64,000 nucleotides of DNA from EA-27 sp964396265 (GTDB lineage Archaea > Thermoplasmatota > Thermoplasmata > RBG-16-68-12 > EA-27): NCBI GenBank assembly GCA_964396265.1, contig CAYNEM010000004.1, positions 87,509-151,508 of the forward strand, written 5' to 3'. Position numbers and translations under genes: made by a program. Shown here piece after piece: positions 1 to 8,885 of the stretch (positions are counted from its first letter, which is position 1; each line of letters begins with the position of its first letter). The notes beneath the pieces are model-generated. The model saw only the letters and a list, made by a program, of their open reading frames with translations, did not search any database and was not told the origin of the DNA.

Positions 1-709
1 CGACGATTTCAACGTGCCACCCCGCGGCGTCGCGGAACGCGTAACGGACGTCGCCTCGCGGAGAATCGTAATACAGCAAGTGCGGTCGGTCCAGGGCGTC
101 CAGCGCGAGCGATCCCCACGAAGGACCGAGGAAGGGATCTCCGTGGACGAAGGTTTCGACGTCCTCTTGCAGCCACTGGCCATTGAGGAGGGACGAGGAC
201 CGGACGGACCAATTGGTCGAGGAGGTGCGCACCGCGAACACGAGGTGCGCCGAGCCCGAGGCGTCCACAACCATGTCCGCACCTTCTCGAGGCCGTTCGA
301 GGAACTTCCACGCGGCCCCGCCACCGATAGCGAGGTAGAAGCGAGAGGGATCCCACGTCGGCGGGATGGAGAACGCAATGTACGGCACATCCCCCCCGTC
401 GAGGGCGAGGTTTCCACAGATGCCCCCTCCAATCGTCGTGGTGACCAAGTCACCGCTCCAACCCATGGCGTCCCGTACAGCGTACCACACTTCCCCCGGC
501 GGACAGGCAAGGATGTGGGGCCGACTCTTGGAGTCGACGGCCACCTCGGGGGCGGCACTGCCGCCGTGCGCGACGACGAGTTCCGTGTTCCAGACCGCGG
601 TCGGCGCCGCAGAAAGCGAGGGGGATCGATCCGGGAGGGTCGATGGCACCGAGTCGGCCGACGCGAGCGGAGCGAGCATCAGGAGAACAAGGAGCGAGAG
701 AATCCTCAT
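1..709 (-). CDS. Secreted protein of unknown function, N-terminal part (cut by window edge)
   Basis: An uninterrupted reading frame starts at the ATG whose first base is 709 and runs off the left edge after 236 codons. Residues 1-18 (MRILSLLVLLMLAPLASA) form a clear signal peptide. The mature part repeats a pattern in which a hydrophobic strand and Asp-x-x-x-Arg-Pro-His turns precede words such as WYAVRDAMGW and VRYAFRDAAGW. This looks like the blades of a beta-propeller-type secreted protein. No catalytic motif is visible. It lies 7 bases downstream of the beta-helix gene on the same strand, so the two are probably co-transcribed and exported together. The C-terminus, including any membrane anchor, is outside the window. 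Confidence 0.75.
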   Translation of the reverse strand, partial: MRILSLLVLLMLAPLASADSVPSTLPDRSPSLSAAPTAVWNTELVVAHGGSAAPEVAVDSKSRPHILACPPGEVWYAVRDAMGWSGDLVTTTIGGGICGNLALDGGDVPYIAFSIPPTWDPSRFYLAIGGGAAWKFLERPREGADMVVDASGSAHLVFAVRTSSTNWSVRSSSLLNGQWLQEDVETFVHGDPFLGPSWGSLALDALDRPHLLYYDSPRGDVRYAFRDAAGWHVEIV

Positions 710-716
710 AGAAGCC

Positions 717-3700
717 TCACAGAGCACACGACGTGTCTTGGGCTGCTCCTGAGTTCAGCCACCAATACTGCCCGCCAAGACCATCGGCCTTGTAGTGGAA
801 ATAGTCGGAAACGGGCTGGCCGCCGGGGTTCGGGTTCGTGTCCGGATTCCCGGGCAGGGGATCATTTGGTCCTTGAGCGTCGTTCCACCAGTTGCACTCC
901 GCGTGGAACCACTCAGGTCCCGGAGGGTCGCCTGTGACGTGGATCCCTTGGTTCGCGTTGTCCTTGACATCGTTCCACCATGCGCGGAACTTCGTCAGGT
1001 CCACGGTGCCCGCGTCAATCCACACTCCGTACGCGTTCCCCGGGACGCCGCCGAAGCTCCCGACCGTGTTGTTGTCGTGCAGGTCCGCCCACACGGAGTA
1101 TGTGGCGCTGCTCCCTTGGAGGTGGACCCCGTGGGAGTTGTTCGCGATCCGATTCCGGGTCGCATTCACCCACGGCTGATCGAGGGGCAGAGTCGAGTTC
1201 GTCACATAGGAGCGCACACGGATTCCGTCCTGAGTGTGGTTCCCAATCCAGTTCCCACCCAGTACGACGCGGCCGACATGGAGGGCGACGGCGGGGTAGG
1301 TCCCCTGTGTGTCCGAGCACGTGACCGTCTCGTGCCACGCGCTCGCGTTCACGCCGACGTCGTTGTCCTCGATGACGTTGTCGCGGAACGTGGCCTCGAC
1401 GAGGTTCAGGGAGTACGGCTCCGACCGGGGCGGGCACCCCGGGGTGTCTCCGTATCCGACGCGGACGCCGTCAGTGTTCCCCCGGAGGATGTTGCGGGAG
1501 AAGTCGTGGTTCGCGTCCATGGGCGTGCTCTTGACCCACACGCCCCCCAGCAGGAAGCCCGCGACCGTGTTGTTCTCCAGGCGAAGATTGTTTCCGGACG
1601 CCGCGTGGACGGTGATGCCCGCGTCGGGTCCCCCGCCCGGCAGCCGGTCGTCGACCACGGTGTTGTTGTGAGCGTAGACGCTATTAAGGTAAGCGGCGCG
1701 GCACATGCGGAGCCCGGTGCCGTTCGTCCTCAGGACTTCGTTCCAGGAGACCGTGACGTCCCCGAGCGTGGGCGCCCCGCTCTCGCTAGCGAGCAGGATT
1801 GTGGAGCCATTGCAACCCTCCGAGCCGGCAAAGCCGTACGTGTCGTTCAAGCGGTTCCGCTCGACCCGGTTCCCGGCGAACGCGGACTCCACGAAGACGG
1901 CCCATCCGCTGCTCCCGTTGATCCAGTTGTCCCGGATGTCCGCACGCGAGGTCGTGTCCACGCCAACCGCGACGTACCCCGTGAGGTCGATGCCATTGCG
2001 CTCCACGAGGGCGTAGTTGTTCCGCCAGTGGAGGACCGGGACCCCGTCGATAGTCTCCCGGTCGTCGAGTGAGACGCCCCACGCCCCGCCCGACATGTCG
2101 TTGTCGCGGATCGTGGCGGACGAGTTCAGGTACACGCACACCAGACACCGATCTGCGGTCGCGTTGGGGTCGTCTGCGTTCCACGCAAAGCCCGGCGGGT
2201 AGTAAGGCGCCCGTAGCACATTCCACTCCACCAAGTTCCCCGCGCTCGACGCGTTCTGGAACGTCACGTGGAACTTGTAGTTCTCGATGGTATTGTTCAG
2301 GACAATCGTGGGGAGGTTGGAGTCCTCGATCCGTATCCCCTCGCCCGAATTGCCCCCCTGCGAGTACGTGGGGGCGCGCCACATCCGGTTGTACGCAACG
2401 AGGCCCGCGGAGCCGCCCTCGAACAGGATCGGATTCGCGGTCTCGTTGAACGTCGCGTTCTCCACGCGGATCGAGGATCCCTGCTGGGCGATCAGGCCCC
2501 GGCCCAGCCGCGCGGCTGCCCGCTCAAATGCATCCCCGGACACGGTCGTCGTCGAAGCAATGGAACGCACCGCATGGATGCCGAAGCCACCGCCCGGGTT
2601 GAAGTGATTCGCGAAGAGCTCCGACGAGGCCCGCCAATCGATGAAGAAGTCGCACACGTTCACCTCCCCGCACCCGGGGCCCCCCGCGTCTCGCCACGTA
2701 TTGTTCCGCACGACCACGGAAGGGGATTCCATGATCCACGTGCCCCTCCTCGTGGTCGCGAACAGATTGTTGCTCACGTTCCCTCCTGCGGTCTTCCGGA
2801 TCACGAGGAAGTAGTCATGGTAGGAGCCCACGGTGTTGTCGACGATTCGCGGGACGACCCCCGGCGAGGTGTACGTGAGGAAGTCCACGACGACGCCGAC
2901 GCCACCCCCTTGGGGTAGGACAGCGATGTCCGTGAAGACGGTGCTGTCGCTCAGGGTCAGATTGGAGAGCAGGCTGTAAATCCCGAACCGTGTGGTGTTC
3001 AGCACGTCCACGTTCGCAAACGTCGGGACCGGGCGGTTCCATCCGTTCGACAGCCAGATGCCGTTCTCGTTCCGCTGGATCTCGTTGCCGGAGAGTGTGG
3101 CGGAGGACCGGTAGTAGAAGAAGAGACCATAGAAGTTCAAGCGGATCGTGTTCCCGCCGATCGTGGGGGATGCGTCGTTCACATATAGGCCAAACCGGTT
3201 GCTCGACAAGGTGTTCGACTGGATTGTTGCGACGGCGCCCGGCGACACGACGATGCCCGCGCCCTTGTTGCCGTCGAGGAGATTGCCGCTGACGACGCCC
3301 GCGTTGACGTTGGGGGCGACGTAGAGCCCGTGACCTTGGCCGGCAATCACGGTGCTCCCCTGGACGAGGACGTTCGACGAATACAGCTGCAGCCCGCCTG
3401 GGACGGGCGGGTCGGAGCTCCCGTAGAGCCACCTCGCGTAGGATCCCATCTGGAAGATGAATTGGCTGCCGGAGAGCGCACGCGCGCTGATCCCGTAGGA
3501 GGACCGGAACGGCGTGAGGACGGAGCCCGCGAAGGACGACACGCCCCCGGACCGAACGTCGAACCGATACTGGTTGTTCGAGAACGCGAACAAGAGGAGG
3601 GTACTGTCCTCGAACGTCAACGTGCCTTCCACGAACACGTTGCCGAACACCCAGAGACTGCAGGACACGAGCGCCAGAGTGCGTCCCGGCGGGATCGTCA

Positions 3701-5669
3701 GGTCTCCGAGGACGCGATACCAACACGGGTTCGGCGGTGGAGGGGCCGCGGGACAGATGCCGTCGTTCGTGCAATCCTGGAACGTGCCCGCGGGGCGCAC
3801 GAAGAAGCCCTCGATCGCGGTGTTGTCCGACTCGTTGTGCTCCGCGATGGCCCCGTAGGGATCGACCCTCACTTCTAGGTGGCGGGACCCCACGCCGTCC
3901 GGCGTCCACGAGATCGCATGGGTGTCGGGGGCACCTGCGGATGCGGAGCCGATCGTGTAGTTCGCGACCTTGAGGTCCCGCTCCTGCTCCCATACCTCGA
4001 CGACGACGTTCGCCGCCGCCGCGTTCCCGATGTTCCTCACGGTCACGTTGACGGACGCGCTGACGTTCGCGATCGGGTCGGACGTCGGATTGATGTCGAT
4101 CGACTGAACGCGGAGGTCCGGCCTGCCGATCGGGGGACCCGGCGTGACCAGGACGGCCACGTTGCGCTCGTTGTCCGTCTCGTTGGTCTCCTCATGGTCA
4201 CCCCAAGGATCCGCCACGGCGCGGATCGTGTGACTCCCGAGACCTGACGCAATCCAAGAGAACCCGGCGCTTCCCCGGAAGTCTTCGAGGACCACGTTCG
4301 TCTCCCCGATGAGCACCGCAGGGTTCACGCCGTCGAACAGCGCCACCGTGGTGTCGTTCGCATATCGGAACCCGAAATTCTCCACCACGACGAAGAAGCC
4401 GAGCGAGAAACCGACTTGGACTGCGTCCCGGTCGGGATGGAGGAGGGTCACGACGAGGTTCGCGAACGGCGGCGTCGGCGGGAGGACTTTCACCTCCGGC
4501 GGGGCGGGGTGCGCGGGGCCGCCCCCGTTCGGTTCGCCCTGCGAGTCGATCCGAAGGACGTCGAGGTGCATCGTCCCCTGAACGGTGTCATCGGGCGTGT
4601 CCGCCTGGTTGTCCCACAGGCGGACGAGAGGCGCCCCTCCGTTCCGTTCGGCCAAGCCAAGGGAATACGTGGCGAAGGGCTGATCCGAGTCCGACGAACA
4701 GGTGTAGGCCGTATTCCAGCTTGACGGGGGATTCCCGCCCTGGCCCACCTGGACGAGCACGTTCTCCGCCCCGGGGTTGAGTCGTTGGCACTCCACCGAC
4801 AAGATCAGCGGGTCGCCCGAGACAGGGACCCCCGACCACGCGAAACGGACCTCGAGCGCGTGTTCCGCGTTATAGAAGGCGTCGACCTTCGCCTGCACCT
4901 GGGTCGCCTGGTTGTTCGGGGAGCAGTCCACGCATCGCGTCGCGATCTTTAGATCGTTGATGTTCGTCGATGTCCATTCGGCCGCGGAGATGGGGTTCGT
5001 GAGGTCGGTTCGGCTGTACCGGACGTAAGAGGTCGTCGTCGTTTGCGTGGCGCCGTTGTTGTAGGACGGGGAGCCTACCTTCACGTCGATCGCGATTGAG
5101 GCCGAGGAGGAGCTGACCTTCTTGACCACCGCGGAAGAAACCACAGTGAAGTCGTCCACGTCCGAGGCGTCCGTCCACGTTGGGTTGACGAGGGTCACGC
5201 CGACGCGGTTCCCGTTCGTATTCCCCTGCCGGCAGGTAGTGTCGCCGTCGTTCCAGTCCGCCGGGTCGTCGAGCTCATCGTGGGGGGTGCCGTCCTGCGA
5301 ACATCCGCTGACGGCCCACCCGTTCACGTCCGTCCCGTCCGGCAGAATCACTACGCCAATCTGGTCCGGCGCGCTACGGTCGACCTCTCGGTAGGAGCAT
5401 CGTATGTCGTCCGACAGCTCAAGGTTCGTCCACGTCGACCCGCAGTTTCCTCCGGTCTGCGTACCGTTCACGAGAGTCTGCGAGGACGGGAGATAAGACA
5501 TTGGACCGCCTGAGAAGGGTCCCTCGGAACCGCCGCCACCGGATTCGATGGGGCCAGGAGGGGAGGGGGGCGGATCGCCCGCGGAAGGTGGGTCCGCGGA
5601 ACTCATTGGGGCGATCGACGACACGAGAATTCCCAGCATTGCGAAGACGGGCAAACACGCGATATCCAA
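717..5669 (-). CDS. Large secreted CARDB plus parallel beta-helix protein
   Basis: This 1650-residue protein begins with a signal peptide (hydrophobic segment around residues 3-24) followed by a Pro/Gly/Ser-rich stretch. Residues about 60-390 are unassigned beta-rich sequence with several CxxC-like pairs. Two CARDB-like Ig domains follow (about 400-505 and 515-625), each ending in a conserved ETDN or ESDN-type turn. From about 640 to 1600 there are dozens of right-handed beta-helix (PbH1/NosD-like) repeats of about 22-24 residues with N-N-T, G-I and V-x-N words. Such domains usually bind or cleave polysaccharide or act as surface adhesins; the activity here is unknown. No C-terminal membrane helix is visible, so it may be released or held non-covalently. 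It is followed 7 bases later by a second exported protein. Confidence 0.85.
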   Translation of the reverse strand: MDIACLPVFAMLGILVSSIAPMSSADPPSAGDPPPSPPGPIESGGGGSEGPFSGGPMSYLPSSQTLVNGTQTGGNCGSTWTNLELSDDIRCSYREVDRSAPDQIGVVILPDGTDVNGWAVSGCSQDGTPHDELDDPADWNDGDTTCRQGNTNGNRVGVTLVNPTWTDASDVDDFTVVSSAVVKKVSSSSASIAIDVKVGSPSYNNGATQTTTTSYVRYSRTDLTNPISAAEWTSTNINDLKIATRCVDCSPNNQATQVQAKVDAFYNAEHALEVRFAWSGVPVSGDPLILSVECQRLNPGAENVLVQVGQGGNPPSSWNTAYTCSSDSDQPFATYSLGLAERNGGAPLVRLWDNQADTPDDTVQGTMHLDVLRIDSQGEPNGGGPAHPAPPEVKVLPPTPPFANLVVTLLHPDRDAVQVGFSLGFFVVVENFGFRYANDTTVALFDGVNPAVLIGETNVVLEDFRGSAGFSWIASGLGSHTIRAVADPWGDHEETNETDNERNVAVLVTPGPPIGRPDLRVQSIDINPTSDPIANVSASVNVTVRNIGNAAAANVVVEVWEQERDLKVANYTIGSASAGAPDTHAISWTPDGVGSRHLEVRVDPYGAIAEHNESDNTAIEGFFVRPAGTFQDCTNDGICPAAPPPPNPCWYRVLGDLTIPPGRTLALVSCSLWVFGNVFVEGTLTFEDSTLLLFAFSNNQYRFDVRSGGVSSFAGSVLTPFRSSYGISARALSGSQFIFQMGSYARWLYGSSDPPVPGGLQLYSSNVLVQGSTVIAGQGHGLYVAPNVNAGVVSGNLLDGNKGAGIVVSPGAVATIQSNTLSSNRFGLYVNDASPTIGGNTIRLNFYGLFFYYRSSATLSGNEIQRNENGIWLSNGWNRPVPTFANVDVLNTTRFGIYSLLSNLTLSDSTVFTDIAVLPQGGGVGVVVDFLTYTSPGVVPRIVDNTVGSYHDYFLVIRKTAGGNVSNNLFATTRRGTWIMESPSVVVRNNTWRDAGGPGCGEVNVCDFFIDWRASSELFANHFNPGGGFGIHAVRSIASTTTVSGDAFERAAARLGRGLIAQQGSSIRVENATFNETANPILFEGGSAGLVAYNRMWRAPTYSQGGNSGEGIRIEDSNLPTIVLNNTIENYKFHVTFQNASSAGNLVEWNVLRAPYYPPGFAWNADDPNATADRCLVCVYLNSSATIRDNDMSGGAWGVSLDDRETIDGVPVLHWRNNYALVERNGIDLTGYVAVGVDTTSRADIRDNWINGSSGWAVFVESAFAGNRVERNRLNDTYGFAGSEGCNGSTILLASESGAPTLGDVTVSWNEVLRTNGTGLRMCRAAYLNSVYAHNNTVVDDRLPGGGPDAGITVHAASGNNLRLENNTVAGFLLGGVWVKSTPMDANHDFSRNILRGNTDGVRVGYGDTPGCPPRSEPYSLNLVEATFRDNVIEDNDVGVNASAWHETVTCSDTQGTYPAVALHVGRVVLGGNWIGNHTQDGIRVRSYVTNSTLPLDQPWVNATRNRIANNSHGVHLQGSSATYSVWADLHDNNTVGSFGGVPGNAYGVWIDAGTVDLTKFRAWWNDVKDNANQGIHVTGDPPGPEWFHAECNWWNDAQGPNDPLPGNPDTNPNPGGQPVSDYFHYKADGLGGQYWWLNSGAAQDTSCAL

Positions 5670-5789
5670 CGGGCCTCAGGACGACCCCCTCCTCGACGCG
5701 AGAACCCAAAAGGCTTCACTCTTCAAGAAACTATCGGACTCCGGGATAGGACAGACTCCGTAGACGAGGGTCGTCGAACCGGGACCGAC

Positions 5790-6068
5790 ATGGCGAACTG
5801 TTTTGAGCTACCCTGGGTTCCCCTGCCGGGGAGCGACGTGAAGAAGCTGAAGATGTACATCCAGTTCCAGTTCAGCAGCGAGGGAGCGAGCCCGCTCGCG
5901 GTCATCAAGGTCGTCACCGACCTCGGGCTCAGGCCGATGATGGGCGAGTACGACTTCTCCTACGAGGTCGGAGAGGAGTTCGAGAGCTACCGCGACATGC
6001 TCAAGAAGCTCCACGAGGCGCTTCGCGGACTCAAGGTCCACTACACGGTGACGACGAGGAAGGAGTAG
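5790..6068 (+). CDS. Small conserved protein of unknown function
   Basis: This is a 92-residue acidic protein with an alpha/beta pattern: a strand (KMYIQFQF), a helix (SPLAVIKVVTDLG), a strand, a helix with paired Lys and Leu (RDMLKKLHEAL) and a final strand (KVHYTVTTRKE). The arrangement recalls a ferredoxin-like fold. I do not recognise a named family. The ATG at 5790 gives 92 residues. A GTG at 5838 would give a 76-residue version beginning just before the compact domain and is equally plausible. It lies 42 bases before the HisA-like gene on the same strand and may share its transcript. Confidence 0.6.
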   Translation: MANCFELPWVPLPGSDVKKLKMYIQFQFSSEGASPLAVIKVVTDLGLRPMMGEYDFSYEVGEEFESYRDMLKKLHEALRGLKVHYTVTTRKE

Positions 6069-6110
6069 GCGTCCGGCAGATACATAACCCGCCGCTCCCG
6101 TTCTCGAGTC

Positions 6111-7142
6111 GTGGCGGACGTCGGCGCATGTTCGCATTGCGGGAGTCCCCGCGTGTACCCGAGGATCTGGGTGCAGGGCTTCCTCCCGACGGTCAACGAC
6201 GATCGCCAGACGCACGTCTGCAGGGACTGCGGGAAGGAAGGCATGCTCCTCCGGTTCGATTCGGAGGACGAGAGGGCGAGGTATGCGGCGGAGCGGCGGG
6301 GAAGCGGGGTCGCTGCGCCGGAACCTCATCCGTCCGCGGAGGCGATCCCCATCCTTCCGATCGACGCCGTGCCCCTCCTCGAGATCCGGGGCGTGGACGC
6401 GATTCCGATCTATCGATCGAAGGTCGTCGACGTGGCGTGGACGGACGGGAGGCTGCACCGCGGCAGCTATCGGGTGGACGTCGACGTGTACTGGTCGATC
6501 GTGGGGGGTCCGAGGTACAACGCGGAGCGGATCTTCGTGCTCGACCTCGGCGGCATCAACCACGCGAACCCGAGCTTCGACGCCCTGCGCCTCGTCGCGA
6601 AACACGCCACGGTCCTGCTCGACCTCGGCGCGCGCCATCCCGAGGAAATGATGGACGGCTTCATGGTCGACGTGGAGTCCGTCGTCGTGGGGACGAAGAA
6701 CCTCGACTCCCTCGAGCAGTTCGAGGAGATCCACGGCCTGAGCGATGGCGTCATTCCTTGCATCGACGTCGCGGACGGCGTCGTGTGGAGCGTGCGGTCC
6801 CGCGAGGACCGGGACCTGCGGACCGTCGCGAGCGGCCTGCGGAGGATCGGATTCTCGACGTTGGCGGTGATGGACCTCAGCCGCCTCGGGACGTTCGCGG
6901 GGCCCGACCCGCATCTCCTTCCGGTCGTCGCGGGGATTGGCGGCGATCTCCTTCTCGGCGGGGGCGTGCGCGAGGAGGACGTCGCTGCGCTCCGTGAGGG
7001 CGGCATCCGCTGCGCGCTCGTGGACCCCTTCACCCCCGTCATCCGCGGATTGCTGCCGACAGACGACCGACCCGCGGCAGCCGACGCAGTCCGGGTGGAG
7101 CGGCCCGCACGGGACGCTCGGAGCACCCCTGCCCCATCCTAG
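6111..7142 (+). CDS. HisA/HisF-related TIM-barrel protein with N-terminal zinc ribbon
   Basis: The 343-residue product starts at GTG 6111. Residues 7-40 contain CxxC (C7, C10) and CxxC (C37, C40), a probable zinc ribbon. From about residue 85 the sequence follows the HisA/HisF-like (beta/alpha)8 pattern. It has an Asp-Leu-Gly-Gly-Ile strand end near 145 (like the HisA ADLDAI strand) and LLLGGGVREED near 280, which matches the phosphate-binding GGGVR loop of HisA. Archaeal homologues outside the his operon are poorly characterised and no his genes lie nearby. A true ProFAR isomerase is therefore unlikely. The last 25 residues are a low-complexity Arg/Ala/Pro tail. The ribbon suggests contact with a nucleic acid or protein partner. 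Confidence 0.65.
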   Translation: MADVGACSHCGSPRVYPRIWVQGFLPTVNDDRQTHVCRDCGKEGMLLRFDSEDERARYAAERRGSGVAAPEPHPSAEAIPILPIDAVPLLEIRGVDAIPIYRSKVVDVAWTDGRLHRGSYRVDVDVYWSIVGGPRYNAERIFVLDLGGINHANPSFDALRLVAKHATVLLDLGARHPEEMMDGFMVDVESVVVGTKNLDSLEQFEEIHGLSDGVIPCIDVADGVVWSVRSREDRDLRTVASGLRRIGFSTLAVMDLSRLGTFAGPDPHLLPVVAGIGGDLLLGGGVREEDVAALREGGIRCALVDPFTPVIRGLLPTDDRPAAADAVRVERPARDARSTPAPS

Positions 7143-7158
7143 GAATTCCGGGGCGGCA

Positions 7159-8124
7159 CTAGAGCGCCCAACGGAGCCACGGGTCGGGCGTCTTGCCACC
7201 GGAGAATCCGATATCACGCAGCGACTTGGCGGCATGTGGCGGCGCGTACGCACGGAACGTCTTCGTCCCGAGCCTGCGCGCGATTTCCACGCCGATCTGG
7301 AACGCCTCGCGGATCTTCGTCCGCTCTTTCACGTTCGCAGGATCGATCCAGACATCGACCTCGGCGAGTCCGGGCTCGAGCCACTCCCGTCGCGCCGCCA
7401 GAACGGAGAATCGCTGCCTCTCCGTCTCCACCGCCATCGTGGCGACCTTCGTCGCGTCTTGGAGGCCCGCGATCCGCGCGGCGGCCCAGAGCCCCGTGAG
7501 GGTCTCGAATCGCAAACGCGCCGGCTCCCGGTGGTCCAGGGCGGATAGGAGCGCGATCTCCTGATAGTCTCCCGCAAGAAACCTCGCGGTGAACTCTCCC
7601 TCCGGCTTCGGCACCGCCTTGATTTCCGCATCGAACGTTCGCGTGTCCCACAGAGCTTCGAAGCCCAGGTCCGTGACGCGGTCGCTCCCCCCGTGGCCCG
7701 GGGACATGTCGAGGGCATGGATCCCGAGCTTGCGCACGCGGTCCGCCGCTTTCGTCACGAGTTCCCGTTCCGCCTCCGGCTTGGGCGGGGATCCCGTCTG
7801 AAGCGTTTCGATCGCGGCGTACCGGCCGAACGGCTCGGGTTCCTCGTCGATCCACACCTCGCACTCTCCGACGATCCTCCCCCCGTCTTCCGCGACGATC
7901 ACGGGGAACCCCCGTGTCTGGTGCTCGTGGAGATGGCGGCGGAAAAGGGAGAGGTCCATCCCGAACCCGCCGTGGAAATAGCGTTCCATGGGGGTGAGGT
8001 CCTCGTACGCCACGCGTCCGAGCTTCTGAAACGGGTCCCTGTACCAGTCCCGGAACGGGTTCGCGGACCGGTGGAGGCCCACGATCCCCGCGGCATCCTG
8101 CGCGGTGGCGCTCCGAACGATCAT
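7159..8124 (-). CDS. GNAT-family N-acetyltransferase, probably two domains
   Basis: The product is 321 residues from the ATG at 8124 (MIVRSATAQDAAGIVGLH), a typical GNAT beginning of strand plus first helix. An in-frame ATG at 8160 would add 12 residues. The central strand VIVAEDGGRIVGECEVW is the classic GNAT strand 4 region that binds acetyl-CoA. The C-terminal half has a second, weaker acyltransferase-like pattern ending in a helix and a Gly-rich strand (RDIGFSGG). Tandem GNAT proteins of this size include mycothiol synthase-like enzymes, but the substrate cannot be inferred. It converges on the HisA-like gene with a 16-base gap. Confidence 0.7.
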   Translation of the reverse strand: MIVRSATAQDAAGIVGLHRSANPFRDWYRDPFQKLGRVAYEDLTPMERYFHGGFGMDLSLFRRHLHEHQTRGFPVIVAEDGGRIVGECEVWIDEEPEPFGRYAAIETLQTGSPPKPEAERELVTKAADRVRKLGIHALDMSPGHGGSDRVTDLGFEALWDTRTFDAEIKAVPKPEGEFTARFLAGDYQEIALLSALDHREPARLRFETLTGLWAAARIAGLQDATKVATMAVETERQRFSVLAARREWLEPGLAEVDVWIDPANVKERTKIREAFQIGVEIARRLGTKTFRAYAPPHAAKSLRDIGFSGGKTPDPWLRWAL

Positions 8125-8200
8125 GACGGCGCCTGCACCCTCATGGACCTTTGGCGGCAAGAAGGCATCGCCGCCGGGCCGGCCGGGTCCTCAGCGGTCC

Positions 8201-8698
8201 TCAACCACGGTCCCGTCTGAGCCGGATGTCGACCTCCCGTTCGACGAACTCCCACTCCTCCGTCTCGCGCAGATTGGAGACGAGCTCGTCGAAGGCCCGC
8301 TCGGCGGAAGGGGCAAACTCGAACCAAGTGAGGAAGTCGAAGGACTCGCCGAGGTCGCGGCTGTGATACAGCCGCTGCGCGACCGCAGGAAGGTATCTAA
8401 GGCCTGTCCGGATGTGGTGGGATTGCGTTTCAAAGATGCCGCGCCGTTCGTCCTGTGCGAGGTCCCACCACGAGGCGGACTTCGCGATCGGGATCAAGGC
8501 GGCGCACGTCGACTCCGGCCTTCCAAGGCCAGGCTGTCGGGTCTCGAGCCTGTCGTGTTCATGCTGAGTGGCGAAGCGCTCCTCGCTTGTGACACCCCGG
8601 AGGAGCCAGCGTCCCCGAGGGGGCCGGCTGTGGAGACGGCCTTCGTACACGGCGAGGCGCGGGGCTTTGGGCAACGGCGCTCCCGCGATTGTGTCCAT
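8201..8698 (-). CDS. Short chlorite dismutase/HemQ-like family protein
   Basis: With the ATG at 8698 the protein has 165 residues. The family signature is visible. A Trp-Trp-Asp-Leu segment (77-80) is followed by DERRGIFE, then Gly-Leu-Arg-Tyr-Leu, then YHSRDLGESFDFLTWFEF (111-128), and finally LRETEEWEFVEREV. His112 in YHS is the natural candidate for the proximal haem ligand or its structural equivalent. The protein is shorter than typical HemQ or Cld (about 180-250 residues), so the first ferredoxin-like half is reduced. It could be a haem enzyme or a non-catalytic paralogue. It is transcribed divergently from the molybdenum hydroxylase gene. Confidence 0.65.
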   Translation of the reverse strand: MDTIAGAPLPKAPRLAVYEGRLHSRPPRGRWLLRGVTSEERFATQHEHDRLETRQPGLGRPESTCAALIPIAKSASWWDLAQDERRGIFETQSHHIRTGLRYLPAVAQRLYHSRDLGESFDFLTWFEFAPSAERAFDELVSNLRETEEWEFVEREVDIRLRRDRG

Positions 8699-8885
8699 CC
8701 TTACGATTCTCCATTGCCCCGTAGCCCCCCGAGGAACATAACGGCCTAGGTTTTGGAAACCCGACGCTTCAACGAAACCGCTTCCCGCCAAGGGGGGGAA
8801 ACATCCGCGCCGAAAGGGGCTTCGCACTTTGGCGAACGCGGTCCAAGGGAAGGTTTCTTATCGTGAGGCGAGTCCCCCTTGCTGC

